64,000 nucleotides of DNA, from assembly GCF_009734425.1 (NCBI RefSeq), contig NZ_CP046456.1, forward strand, positions 1 to 64,000. Direction: 5' to 3'. The translations under genes were made by a program, and so were the position numbers. The notes under the pieces are model-generated. The model was given only the letters and a program-made list of their open reading frames with translations, ran no database searches and was not told where the DNA came from. Every line of letters begins with the position of its first letter. The stretch's first letter is position 1. This DNA is from Corynebacterium occultum (GTDB lineage Bacteria > Actinomycetota > Actinomycetes > Mycobacteriales > Mycobacteriaceae). This document shows, one piece after another, positions 56,119 through 64,000 of this stretch.

Positions 56119-57339
56119 ATGGCCGTTACTATCGCCCCGAACGATGCTGTCATTGTCGCTTATCAGCGGACCCCCTTTGGCAGAGCCCGAAAAGGAACCC
56201 TGGCGAATGAGCGCCCGGAGGATCTGGCCCGGGCTGCCGTGGGGGCTGTTTTATCCACCGTGCCGTCACTGGATGATGGATCGTTGGATGATTTTTATCT
56301 TGGAACAGCGGTCCCCGAAGGTGCCCAGGGGGATAATATTGCTCGGAGAGTCGCTGTCCTGTCCGGAATGGATCAGTTGCCGGGAGCTACCGTCAATCGT
56401 TTCTGTGCCTCGTCCCTGGAGGCTGTGGCCGCCGGGGCTCGGGCGATCAAAGCCGATGACGGTGATGTCTACCTCGTTGGTGGTGTGGAGTCCACATCGA
56501 CGACACCTCCCCTAACCACCAGTCCCTATCCGGGAATGGAGGAGGCGGCGTCACGCACCAAGAAACTACTTGATTCTGGGGAGCAATGGTGTGATCCGCG
56601 CCAGATGGGAGAGGTCCCTGATCTCTACGTGCCCATGGGGGCCACGGCAGAATTTGTTGCGAAGATGACGGGGACAACCAGGCGTGATCAGGACGAATGG
56701 GCGCTGATGTCCCAGCAGCGAGCCGCCCGGGCTATTGAACAGGGATTCTTCGAGCAAGAGATCTTGGCCTATGAGCGCGCAGATGGCACGGTCATTCGCA
56801 CCGATGATGGGCCGCGCCCGGGGACCTCGATGGAAGGTTTGGAGGGTTTGCGTCCTGTTTTTCTGGAGGGGGGAACCGTGACCGCAGGTAATGCCAGTCC
56901 CCTCAATGACGGTGCGTCGGCGGCTGTGCTCATGAGTGCCCGGTGTGCAGGTGAACTGGGGATCACACCTTTGGCCCGCGTCTTAGGGACCGCCACGACG
57001 GGTCTTTCACCGGAGATCATGGGATTGGGGCCGGTGGAGGCTTCAAAGAAGGTGCTGCAACGTCTTGGTATGACAATAAAAGATATTGACCTCATAGAAC
57101 TCAATGAGGCATTCGCAGCCCAGGTTGTCCCGGTGGTGCGTCAACTGGATGCTGATCCCATGCAGGTCAATATTCACGGCGGTGCTCTTGCGATCGGCCA
57201 TCCCTTCGGGGCGACTGGTGTTCGCCTGGTCGGTACTCTTATGAACGGTTTGCGCGCTACAGAGGGGACGTTGGGTTTGGCTACCTTGTGTATTGGCGGA
57301 GGTCAGGGCATGGCGATGGTCATTGAGAGGTTGTCATGA
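56119..57339 (+). CDS. Thiolase (acetyl-CoA acyltransferase type)
   Basis: A 406-residue thiolase. The nucleophilic Cys is in NRFCASSLEAV, the His is in HGGALAIGHPFGATG and the second Cys is in LCIGGGQGM. AAGGAG nine bases before ATG 56119 sets the start. Catalyses thiolytic cleavage of a 3-oxoacyl-CoA, here likely the last step of side-chain or ring-product breakdown. It overlaps the thioesterase start (ATGA). Confidence 0.88.
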   Translation: MAVTIAPNDAVIVAYQRTPFGRARKGTLANERPEDLARAAVGAVLSTVPSLDDGSLDDFYLGTAVPEGAQGDNIARRVAVLSGMDQLPGATVNRFCASSLEAVAAGARAIKADDGDVYLVGGVESTSTTPPLTTSPYPGMEEAASRTKKLLDSGEQWCDPRQMGEVPDLYVPMGATAEFVAKMTGTTRRDQDEWALMSQQRAARAIEQGFFEQEILAYERADGTVIRTDDGPRPGTSMEGLEGLRPVFLEGGTVTAGNASPLNDGASAAVLMSARCAGELGITPLARVLGTATTGLSPEIMGLGPVEASKKVLQRLGMTIKDIDLIELNEAFAAQVVPVVRQLDADPMQVNIHGGALAIGHPFGATGVRLVGTLMNGLRATEGTLGLATLCIGGGQGMAMVIERLS

Positions 57340-57791
57340 ACAATCACCTAGATACAGCTCTGGATACAGCTAGCGAGGGTAGTTCACCAGAGGCAGGAGA
57401 TTTCGTGACCGAGATGCTTGCCGCAGATCGCAGTCGCGGGCGCCTGGGGATCCACGGTACTGACGTGGGTCAAGGGAAAGCGTCTGCTTACCTCACGGTG
57501 GAGCCCGATATGGTGAATGGAATCGAGGTCGTCCATGGCGGATTTGTGTTCGCCTTGGCTGACTACGCTTTCGCGTGTGCAGCGAATTCCGTACTCCCCC
57601 GCGTGGCCACAGTAGATGCACAGATCTCTTTCCTTGCCCCCGCCAGGCTGGGGGAGACGTTGGTGGCTGAGGCCGTTGTTTCCTTTACCGGAGGCCGACG
57701 CATCATTGTCGATGTCACAGTGACAACTGCAGACCGCACTGTTGCGCTCTTCCGTGGCACCGGCAGAACAATGGGAGGTCCTACCCGTTGA
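57336..57791 (+). CDS. PaaI-like hot-dog thioesterase
   Basis: A 151-residue hot-dog fold protein. The family block is GIEVVHGGFVFALADYAFACAANS, with the catalytic Asp in the ALAD motif, followed by the strand VDAQISFLAPARLGETLVAEA. PaaI-type enzymes hydrolyse stray aromatic acyl-CoA thioesters. It overlaps the thiolase stop by four bases. Confidence 0.83.
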   Translation: MNNHLDTALDTASEGSSPEAGDFVTEMLAADRSRGRLGIHGTDVGQGKASAYLTVEPDMVNGIEVVHGGFVFALADYAFACAANSVLPRVATVDAQISFLAPARLGETLVAEAVVSFTGGRRIIVDVTVTTADRTVALFRGTGRTMGGPTR

Positions 57792-57842
57792 GGTGGTTCG
57801 GTTGAGACCGGGCGCTTGGGTGCCTCGGTTGCCTGAATAGAC

Positions 57843-57888
57843 GCACAGCCCCAGGATCGTCACGTCATTGACGATCCTGGGGCTGTGC
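57843..57888. terminator. Bidirectional terminator, 20-bp perfect stem
   Basis: GCACAGCCCCAGGATCGTCA pairs perfectly with its inverse (57869-57888) over a 6-base loop. It lies between two convergent genes (thioesterase, aldolase-like) and probably ends both transcripts. Confidence 0.8.
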
Positions 57889-57899
57889 TCTGGGGTCAG

Positions 57900-58916
57900 T
57901 TAGGGTGCTATGCGTCCCCGGACAAACTCCTCATCCGGGGAGTCGGTGACCGGCAGTCCGGAGGCTTCCAGTCCTGCGCGCAGTTGCTTCATGAAGCGGT
58001 CCGGGAGTTTAGCTGCCGGGGGGCGTAGCGCCCCACCATTGAATCCAGCAAGCCACTCCTGGTACTTCCACTGGGTTCGGTTGATGGTGTTGGTGCCCGG
58101 GGTGGAGGTGGAGGAGACCGCGGTATTGGCGGCTCGGGCTGGCTGGACCTTCCAATAAAGCTTCATTGCCTCCTCCCACTGGCCGGTGCGTGCCAGTTCA
58201 AAGGCGCGGGGATAGTAATCTCCCATCCAGTGGGTATTGGCGGTTCCGGAGAACTGGAAATCCAGCTGGGACATGAGCGGAATGGTCTCGGCTTCGATGG
58301 GGCAGGAAATGACTACTTCTTCTCGGAAGTGGTGGTACATCTCCATGACACCGGGAATCCCGGGGTAGCCTTGTTCGGCTTTGATGGCCACGATGCTGGG
58401 CATGGCGTCTAGTACCCGGCGGACGAAATCCACACTCATGCCGGCCGGGTGAATGCGTTCAAAACCCCAGGCAGGGAGGGGGAAGAGCATGGTTGCCAGG
58501 TCGGTACCGTCGGTGAACCTCTTGGTGTAGTCGAAGATCTCATCGTAGGAGGTCGGCCAGAAGGATGCGGGATAAGCCAGCAGTGCTCGGTCAGCGCCGG
58601 CCTTGGCAGCAAGATTGGCGGCGTGGATATTTTCTTCCAACGTCCCGAAGATGGCGTGGAAAAATAATGCGAAATCCGGTCCGGCGGCCTCCCGGGCGAT
58701 CGCGGTGATACGGGCGTTCTCCTCCGGTGTGACATTAACCTCAGCAACCAGCAAGGTCCCCTTATATCCGAGTTCTTTCAGACGCAGCACGTCGTGGCGG
58801 ATGGCGTTTTCGTTCAGCCCGGAGAAATCAGGGGTGTATGAGGGGTGTGTCACCGCGACGGCGCCGGTGAAATTCTCCCGGGCCCAGGCCCGTGCTTCAG
58901 ATTTGGTGTAATCCAT
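57900..58916 (-). CDS. DHDPS/NAL-family aldolase or hydratase-aldolase
   Basis: A 338-residue class I aldolase-fold protein. The Schiff-base Lys is in SIVAIKAEQGYPG, and a Tyr is in ALLAYPASFWPTS. The DHDPS family includes dapA and hydratase-aldolases that split hydroxybenzylidene-pyruvates in aromatic pathways. The usual GTTGE phosphate motif of DapA is absent, so lysine synthesis is unlikely. AAGGAG precedes ATG 58916. Downstream of the OCD-like gene by 15 bases on the same transcript. Confidence 0.75.
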   Translation of the reverse strand: MDYTKSEARAWARENFTGAVAVTHPSYTPDFSGLNENAIRHDVLRLKELGYKGTLLVAEVNVTPEENARITAIAREAAGPDFALFFHAIFGTLEENIHAANLAAKAGADRALLAYPASFWPTSYDEIFDYTKRFTDGTDLATMLFPLPAWGFERIHPAGMSVDFVRRVLDAMPSIVAIKAEQGYPGIPGVMEMYHHFREEVVISCPIEAETIPLMSQLDFQFSGTANTHWMGDYYPRAFELARTGQWEEAMKLYWKVQPARAANTAVSSTSTPGTNTINRTQWKYQEWLAGFNGGALRPPAAKLPDRFMKQLRAGLEASGLPVTDSPDEEFVRGRIAP

Positions 58917-58931
58917 GAGGTTCTCCTTGTT

Positions 58932-59942
58932 TTACTTGCGGGTGGTGATGATGTTGACGGGTAACTTTGTCCCCAGCTCTGCTGCACGGGCTCGATTCAC
59001 GAGCATCTCTGCGACGGCAATATCTTGTAGTCCTGAACCTGTCGACTTATAGATGCGAATGCCGCGGTTTTTATCGATGACAGCTTCGCCGCGAAGGGCT
59101 GCACTTAAAGTAGTGACCTTCGGTGTCAGGTCGATGCCCTGTGCCTGTGCTGCGAGCATGTCTCCGCTGCCATGAACAACTTCGTCGTAGGTATCAACGA
59201 CAATGGTGGAGGCTTGTTCGAGCAGTTCAACAGGTAGTTCCCGCTGGCCCGGTGTCGTTGAGCCAATGGAAACCACGGTGGCATTCTGGCCAATGCATTG
59301 CGCTTCGATGATGGGGGTCTCGTCTCGTGAGCGAGCCGCACACAGGATGAGGTCAGCACCGTCCACCGCAGCTTCGGCAGAGGAGACGGGGGTAGCGGTT
59401 GCTCCGTTTAATCCGTCAAAATCCCGGGCGAAAGCTCTCCGGTTTTCTTCTGTCGGGCTGAACACATGAATGGTGGAAAATTGAGCAACATGTGACAACG
59501 CCTGCAGGTGGGAACGGGCTTCAAAGCCAGATCCAATCACCCCCACAGACACGGGGTGATCAGGGATGATGGTGGACACTCCGACGGCTGTCGTGGCGGC
59601 GGTTCGCAGTCCGGTGACTCGGTTGCCGTCTAACAAGGCAACCAGGTCTGCAGTCTGCTTGTCGAAGAGAGTGATCAAATAGCTCACCGAGAGTCCGTCG
59701 GCGAAACTCCCCACGATGGACTTGGCGCCGAATAATCGGCCGGCCGCCGGAACGGAGGGCATAATTCGCATCCATTCCTGCGGTGACTCGGCAAAAATAC
59801 GCCCGGGGGTGCGGACATGGTCTTCGGGGGTGCTGTAAACATCTCGGATCACCTCCATCGCTGCCTCGATATCAGACAGCTCGGCGATGTCTGTATCACT
59901 GAGAAACAGCAGGGGACTAGGGGAAAGGGTGTCGTCGGTCAT
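58932..59942 (-). CDS. Ornithine-cyclodeaminase/mu-crystallin family protein
   Basis: A 336-residue protein with the N-terminal substrate domain, the Rossmann motif VGVIGSGFEARSHL, and the OCD blocks LRTAATTAVGV and IVVDTYDEVVHGSGD. Family members interconvert amino and imino or oxo acids with NAD(P). It heads a two-gene transcript with the aldolase-like gene. In an aromatic cluster it might reduce or hydrolyse an imine formed from a nitrogen-bearing ring. This is speculation. Confidence 0.83.
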   Translation of the reverse strand: MTDDTLSPSPLLFLSDTDIAELSDIEAAMEVIRDVYSTPEDHVRTPGRIFAESPQEWMRIMPSVPAAGRLFGAKSIVGSFADGLSVSYLITLFDKQTADLVALLDGNRVTGLRTAATTAVGVSTIIPDHPVSVGVIGSGFEARSHLQALSHVAQFSTIHVFSPTEENRRAFARDFDGLNGATATPVSSAEAAVDGADLILCAARSRDETPIIEAQCIGQNATVVSIGSTTPGQRELPVELLEQASTIVVDTYDEVVHGSGDMLAAQAQGIDLTPKVTTLSAALRGEAVIDKNRGIRIYKSTGSGLQDIAVAEMLVNRARAAELGTKLPVNIITTRK

Positions 59943-60009
59943 ATCACTCCTCGGATTTGAGGGATGGGCATTCTGGCGGGGTCGTGAAGTAAGAAGAAAA
60001 ATGCTGTTC

Positions 60010-60024
60010 GAAACGCACCGTTTC
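60010..60024. promoter_or_regulatory. Operator-like palindrome between OCD-like and aldehyde dehydrogenase genes
   Basis: GAAAC-GCACC-GTTTC, perfect arms with the same 5+5+5 spacing as the TetR sites at 53512 and 56058, in the divergent promoter gap 59943-60067. Confidence 0.55.
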
Positions 60025-60067
60025 TATTATACTGAATGTGACTCGTATCTCAAGCAGGAAGGTCATT

Positions 60068-61444
60068 ATGACACTCGCCACTATTAATCCCGCCACCGGA
60101 GCCACTGAGGTGCTTGTGGAACCCCACGCACCCGACGAAGTCTTCTCCCGGATCGATGAAGCCGCTGCGGCGGCACGGGAGCTGCAGTCCACCACATTCG
60201 ACCAACGTGCCCGGTGGATGCATGCTGCCGCGGACATCCTCACCGACCAGGCTGAGGGGCTGGGGGAACTGATTACTGTCGAGATGGGAAAGCCGATCCA
60301 CCAGTCCATCGCCGAGGTTCATAAATCTGCCAAGGTTATGCGCTATTACGCAGACCACGCCGAAACGTTCCTGGCAGATAGCCCTCTCGAGGACCCGGGG
60401 GTGGTGGGCGCCTCCAGGGCCTGGACGCGTTATGAGCCGCTGGGTGTGGTGCTGGCGGTCATGCCCTGGAACTACCCGATCTGGCAGGTGATCCGGTTTG
60501 CTGCCCCCGCCCTGATGGCCGGGAATTCCGGACTACTCAAGCACGCCTCAAACGTTCCGCAGGCGGCACTGTTTCTCGACACCCTCTTCGAGCGTGCCGG
60601 TTTCCCTGTCGGCTCTTTCCGTGCCCTGCTGATCGGTGGGGCAGAAGTCGCCGGAGTGCTGGCCGATCCTCGAGTGAAGGCGGTCACGCTCACCGGTTCC
60701 GAGGCTGCGGGACGCTCCGTCGCCTCAATCGCAGGTGACCATATCAAGAAATCTGTCCTTGAACTGGGCGGTTCCGATCCTTTCATTGTCATGCCCTCAG
60801 CTGATATCACCACGGCAGCCGCCACCGCCGTCCGCGCCCGGATCAACAACAATGGACAATCATGCATCGCCGGAAAACGGTTCATCGTTCATTCGAAGGT
60901 GTATGACGAGTTTGCCGCAGCCTTTGCTGAGCAGATGTCGGCACTAGTCATCGGAGACCCCCTTGATCCAGCTACGGAGGTGGGGCCGTTGGCCACGGAA
61001 GCCGGGCGGAATAGCCTGGTGGAACTGGTCGACGATGCGGTGCATAAGGGGGCGGAAGTTCTTGCCGGGGGATTCGCGCCAGACAGGGAGGGGTTCTTCT
61101 ACGCCCCCACCATCCTGGCCGGCCTGAATGACAGCATGCGGGTGGTCCAGGAGGAAACATTCGGCCCCGTCGCCTCCCTCTACCGGGCAGAAGACGCGGA
61201 AGCTGCACTGCGCATCGCGAATCAGACCTCCTTTGGCCTGTCGAGCTCTGTATGGACATCTGACCCCGAGGAGCAGGCTTGGTTCCTGCAGGGCCTGGAT
61301 GCTGGCGCCGTTTTTATTAACGGCATGACCATCTCCTATCAAGAGCTGCCTTTTGGCGGTGTCAAACGGTCAGGCTATGGCCGGGAACTGGCTGCTGCCG
61401 GCATCCGGGAGTTCTGCAACCTCAAGGCAGTCTGGGCCGCATAA
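60068..61444 (+). CDS. Aldehyde dehydrogenase, succinate-semialdehyde type
   Basis: A 458-residue NAD(P)-dependent aldehyde dehydrogenase. The general base Glu is in LELGGSDPF and the nucleophile Cys in NNGQSCIAGKRF. The substrate loop is MPWNYPIWQV and the NAD motif LTGSEAAGRSV. AGGAAGG before ATG 60068 fixes the start. The sequence type is Sad/Gad-like. It would oxidise an aldehyde from ring cleavage. Confidence 0.88.
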   Translation: MTLATINPATGATEVLVEPHAPDEVFSRIDEAAAAARELQSTTFDQRARWMHAAADILTDQAEGLGELITVEMGKPIHQSIAEVHKSAKVMRYYADHAETFLADSPLEDPGVVGASRAWTRYEPLGVVLAVMPWNYPIWQVIRFAAPALMAGNSGLLKHASNVPQAALFLDTLFERAGFPVGSFRALLIGGAEVAGVLADPRVKAVTLTGSEAAGRSVASIAGDHIKKSVLELGGSDPFIVMPSADITTAAATAVRARINNNGQSCIAGKRFIVHSKVYDEFAAAFAEQMSALVIGDPLDPATEVGPLATEAGRNSLVELVDDAVHKGAEVLAGGFAPDREGFFYAPTILAGLNDSMRVVQEETFGPVASLYRAEDAEAALRIANQTSFGLSSSVWTSDPEEQAWFLQGLDAGAVFINGMTISYQELPFGGVKRSGYGRELAAAGIREFCNLKAVWAA

Positions 61445-61517
61445 CTCCCTGGCATTCCGCACCCAATAGGTGAGATCTCGTCACTCATTGCGCTGCACTG
61501 TGATGCCGGATACAATC

Positions 61518-61532
61518 GATACGAAACGAACC
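61518..61532. promoter_or_regulatory. Half-operator before the FAD hydroxylase gene
   Basis: GATACGAAACGAACC shares GATAC-GAAAC with the 56058 site, but the second arm is GAACC instead of GTATC. 24 bases before the hydroxylase start. A degenerate TetR site. Confidence 0.45.
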
Positions 61533-61555
61533 GAACTGAATGTGAAGGAGTGGCT

Positions 61556-63061
61556 GTGTCAGCAACTTTCGATACTGACGTAGTAGTGATTGGCGGTGGG
61601 CCAGTCGGTGTCACCGCGCTGGCCATGCTTGGCCGGATGGGGCTTACCGCCATCGGCGTCGAAAAAAATACCGAGATGTGGCGCACTGCACGGGCAGTGC
61701 ATTTCGATGGAGAAGCCTTTCGGATGCTCCAATCCTTGGGGATCTCCGAGAAACTGGCGAAGGCCACCCGTCCGATGAATTCCATGCACATTCAGAACGA
61801 AGCGGGAGAGGTTCTCGTCTCGGTGCCGACCGGGCAGTTTGGTTCGCAAGCATGGAATGACGATCTGACGTTCCATCAACCCGATGTGGAGAGTGTGCTG
61901 CGGGACATCGTGAGCGACCTTCCAGGCATTGAACTTCGCTGCGGTGTCAGCGCCAGCGAGGTGAATAACGTTGCGGACGGAGTAGAAGTCACCGTTGTTA
62001 ATGCTGAGGGACAAGAATCTGTGTTGCGGTCTCGGTGGGTTATTGCCGCTGATGGCGCCCGATCTTCTACCCGAAGAGCTCTCGGTATCGAGGGTGACCG
62101 GTTCGGTGATGACGCGAACTGGGTTGTGGTGGACGGTCATCTGGTGGACAGTCCCGGCTATGAAGATGACATGATTTTTCTCTGCCATCACTCCCGGCCG
62201 GCCATGTGGATCCGTCTCCCGGGAAACCGTGTCCGCATGGAATTCATGGTCATGGACGGCGATGACCCAGATGAGATTGTCACTCCCGAGGCAATCGAAC
62301 GCATTAGTCGGGGGATTTTGCCCGCAGCCAACTTCACGCCTGAGCGCCAGGCGATCTATACCTTCCGGGGGAGGATCGCGCAGCGTTGGAGGGAAGGTAA
62401 TATCTTTCTCGTCGGTGATGCAGCCCATCAGGCTCCTCCCTGTTTTGGTCAGGGGTTGTGCGCAGGGATCCGAGATATCGCCAATCTCGTCTGGAAACTC
62501 GACGTGGTCAAGCGTGGTATTGAAGACGAAGATCTCCTGGATACCTATGAAACAGAGCGCAAACCACACGCTCAGTTCTGGGTGGAGCAGGCGGTCAAAG
62601 CAGCCGGTTTCCTGCAAACCCTTGACCCGGACGCCGCACGACAGCGTGATCAATTCATCCGGGCCAACCCCACCGAGGCGGCTCCGGTGTCACCTCCGTT
62701 GGGTCCGGGTTTTCACGATGGTGAGGTAGACAATCGGGCTGGACGTCTGAGCGTTCAACCCATCCTGTCCGACGGCCGCCGGTTAGATGACCTGATCGGA
62801 ATCAATTTTACCCTCGTGCTGGACACCGGCATGTACAACGATCTCGATGCTGACCTGCGACGCCAGCTTGAATCAAGCAACGAAGTTGTCGTGCTCACGG
62901 AGCCGACGCAGACGGATCTTATTCTTCAGGCGGTCGGAGCACAAGCAGTCCTCATCAGACCAGACCGCTACATCCTCAGCGTGGCGGAATCACCGGTGGA
63001 ACTAGACCGCGTGGTACGCCACATCCCCGGCATCTCCGTGGGAGCTGCCCGGACTGCCTAA
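61556..63061 (+). CDS. FAD-dependent aromatic hydroxylase (MhpA/PheA class)
   Basis: A 501-residue flavoprotein monooxygenase. The FAD motif is VVIGGGPVGV near the N-terminus, the DG motif region is VIAADGARSSTRR, and GDAAHQAPPCFGQGL near residue 287 closes the FAD site. The C-terminal thioredoxin-like domain (residues about 385-500) is present. GTG 61556 is preceded by AAGGAG. It hydroxylates a phenolic ring to a catechol, the substrate for the following extradiol dioxygenase. Confidence 0.87.
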   Translation: MSATFDTDVVVIGGGPVGVTALAMLGRMGLTAIGVEKNTEMWRTARAVHFDGEAFRMLQSLGISEKLAKATRPMNSMHIQNEAGEVLVSVPTGQFGSQAWNDDLTFHQPDVESVLRDIVSDLPGIELRCGVSASEVNNVADGVEVTVVNAEGQESVLRSRWVIAADGARSSTRRALGIEGDRFGDDANWVVVDGHLVDSPGYEDDMIFLCHHSRPAMWIRLPGNRVRMEFMVMDGDDPDEIVTPEAIERISRGILPAANFTPERQAIYTFRGRIAQRWREGNIFLVGDAAHQAPPCFGQGLCAGIRDIANLVWKLDVVKRGIEDEDLLDTYETERKPHAQFWVEQAVKAAGFLQTLDPDAARQRDQFIRANPTEAAPVSPPLGPGFHDGEVDNRAGRLSVQPILSDGRRLDDLIGINFTLVLDTGMYNDLDADLRRQLESSNEVVVLTEPTQTDLILQAVGAQAVLIRPDRYILSVAESPVELDRVVRHIPGISVGAARTA

Positions 63062-63092
63062 CCACTCAACCAGTCTCAGATCCAAGGAGAAA

Positions 63093-64000
63093 ATGATGAC
63101 CTTTAGCCCGATTACTCATCTACGTCACTTCGACCTCGCTGTTCCCGACTATGACAAGCAGGTGGAATTCTACGGCAAGCACTGGGGACTGACAGCCACC
63201 TCTGATGGTTCCGACCTGACCTATTTCGCAGCCGAAGGATCTCCGGAACAATATGTGGTGCGCGTGCGAAAAGCAGGTGAAAAGCGCCTAGACTTGGTTT
63301 CTTTCGGTGCCGCAAACCGTCAATCGGTCGACCAACTCGCCGGTTATCTCGCCACCGCCGGAGTGAAGCTGATCAGCGAACCCGGTAACGTCCAAACCCC
63401 TGGCGGGGGGTACGGATTCCGCTTTTTCGACCTCGAGGGAAGAACGATCGAGGTGTCCTCCGATGTGGAGGTCCGACAACACCGGAAAATTGAAGAACGC
63501 GAGGATATCCCCGTCCGCCTCTCCCATGTCGTGCTCAACTCACCAAACCCCGAGATCACGCTGGCCTGGTACGAAAAGCACCTCGGATTCCGACTGTCTG
63601 ACACTCTCAACCATCCCCGCACCGGCGACCTCTTCTACTTCCTGCGGTGCAATGATCAGCACCACAGCATGGCCATCGCCCGCGGCCCCCACGCCTCATT
63701 GCAGCACGCCTCCTTTGAACTCCGCGGACTGGATGAATACATGCGAGGCAGCGGACGGATGATGCGTTCGGGCTGGCAGAAACTGTGGGGACCGGGACGG
63801 CATCGGGCCGGAAACAATACCTTCACATATTTCCTGGATCCCAACGGCAACACGATGGAGTACACGACCGAGCTGGAGACGATCGAAGAGGATACCTGGC
63901 ATCCTTCCGTGTTCAACGTGCAGGATGCCGAGACCTCCGACCAGTGGGGTACCGCTAACGACATGGACGACTTCATCACCAAAGAAATGTTCAACGATCC
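63093..64000 (+). CDS. Extradiol ring-cleavage dioxygenase (VOC fold), cut by the window end
   Basis: About 302 residues are visible, open to the last base. It has two vicinal-oxygen-chelate modules. The first begins LRHFDLAVPDYDKQVEFYGKHWG. The second begins LSHVVLNSPNPEITLAWYEKHLGF and holds metal ligands in HASFELR and MEYTTELE. AAGGAG lies before ATG 63093. It should open a catechol-type ring beside the hydroxyls (meta cleavage). The C-terminus is outside the window. Confidence 0.85.
   Translation, partial: MMTFSPITHLRHFDLAVPDYDKQVEFYGKHWGLTATSDGSDLTYFAAEGSPEQYVVRVRKAGEKRLDLVSFGAANRQSVDQLAGYLATAGVKLISEPGNVQTPGGGYGFRFFDLEGRTIEVSSDVEVRQHRKIEEREDIPVRLSHVVLNSPNPEITLAWYEKHLGFRLSDTLNHPRTGDLFYFLRCNDQHHSMAIARGPHASLQHASFELRGLDEYMRGSGRMMRSGWQKLWGPGRHRAGNNTFTYFLDPNGNTMEYTTELETIEEDTWHPSVFNVQDAETSDQWGTANDMDDFITKEMFND

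Noticed and set aside
61559..62653. Minus-strand open frame of 364 codons
   Set aside because: Antisense to the FAD hydroxylase with clear cofactor motifs; shadow frame.

Overview
The window reads as high-GC Gram-positive DNA, most likely from a Corynebacterium or close relative, in an accessory region (plasmid or genomic island). Pointers: a WhiB-type regulator, corynebacterial-looking catechol 1,2-dioxygenase, three KfrA-like plasmid-type coiled-coil genes, several insertion sequences, two serine resolvases and many broken genes. No rRNA, tRNA or CRISPR array was seen. Genus and replicon type are inferences.

Region 1 (1-12.3 kb): a partial IS1380-type transposase, an OpuAC-like binding protein, then an aniline-type catabolic cluster. 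Divergent catA (minus) faces a plus-strand run: Rieske dioxygenase alpha and beta, a small coiled-coil protein, a class I glutamine amidotransferase, a glutamine-synthetase-like ligase, a [2Fe-2S] ferredoxin, ferredoxin reductase, a PuuD-like gamma-glutamyl hydrolase and a GntR/HutC regulator. The expected chemistry is aniline (or a related arylamine) to gamma-glutamylanilide to catechol to cis,cis-muconate. Separate ferredoxin and reductase genes, the extra coiled-coil protein and a second hydrolase set it apart from the classical AtdA/TdnQTA layout.

Region 2 (12.3-18.3 kb): KfrA-like copy 1 with an AT-rich upstream block, a HAD hydrolase, a WhiB-like protein, a phoU gene broken by one stop codon, small hypothetical genes and a truncated KfrA-like copy 2.

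Region 3 (18.4-23.1 kb): a nitrate/sulfonate-type ABC importer facing an OsmC-like protein and an acyl-CoA-dehydrogenase-fold (SfnB/DszC-like) enzyme; organosulfur use is the best guess.

Region 4 (23.1-28.7 kb): an insertion nest. One IS3 element has a frameshifted orfA and a catalytic Asp-to-Ala change. It abuts a second IS3 element whose orfA is split by an IS21-family element with readable ends and a 5-bp target duplication. Phage-like and IS630-like scraps follow.

Region 5 (28.7-34 kb): a three-gene operon of AbiEi antitoxin, AbiEii toxin and a KAP-family P-loop NTPase, with a perfect 11-bp-arm palindrome upstream, then a membrane protein of unknown function.

Region 6 (34-52 kb): ion and membrane genes (DUF3267 zincin-like, DUF4389, P1B-type ATPase, CorA, CPBP protease, flavodoxin, alcohol dehydrogenase, membrane proteins) plus remnants (kup, a DUF3267 duplicate, a DUF6544-like gene). 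Two 92-bp res-like sequences in inverted orientation lie at 34.3 and 51.2 kb; the second sits between divergent resolvases amid a 19-bp repeat family.

Region 7 (52.5-64 kb): KfrA-like copy 3, then a second catabolic cluster: MFS transporter, TetR regulator, thiolase, thioesterase, DHDPS-family aldolase, ornithine-cyclodeaminase-family protein, aldehyde dehydrogenase, FAD hydroxylase and an extradiol dioxygenase cut by the window end. Related palindromes (GATAC-N5-GTATC and variants) precede most transcription units and suggest one TetR regulon for a ring hydroxylation and meta-cleavage pathway of unknown substrate.
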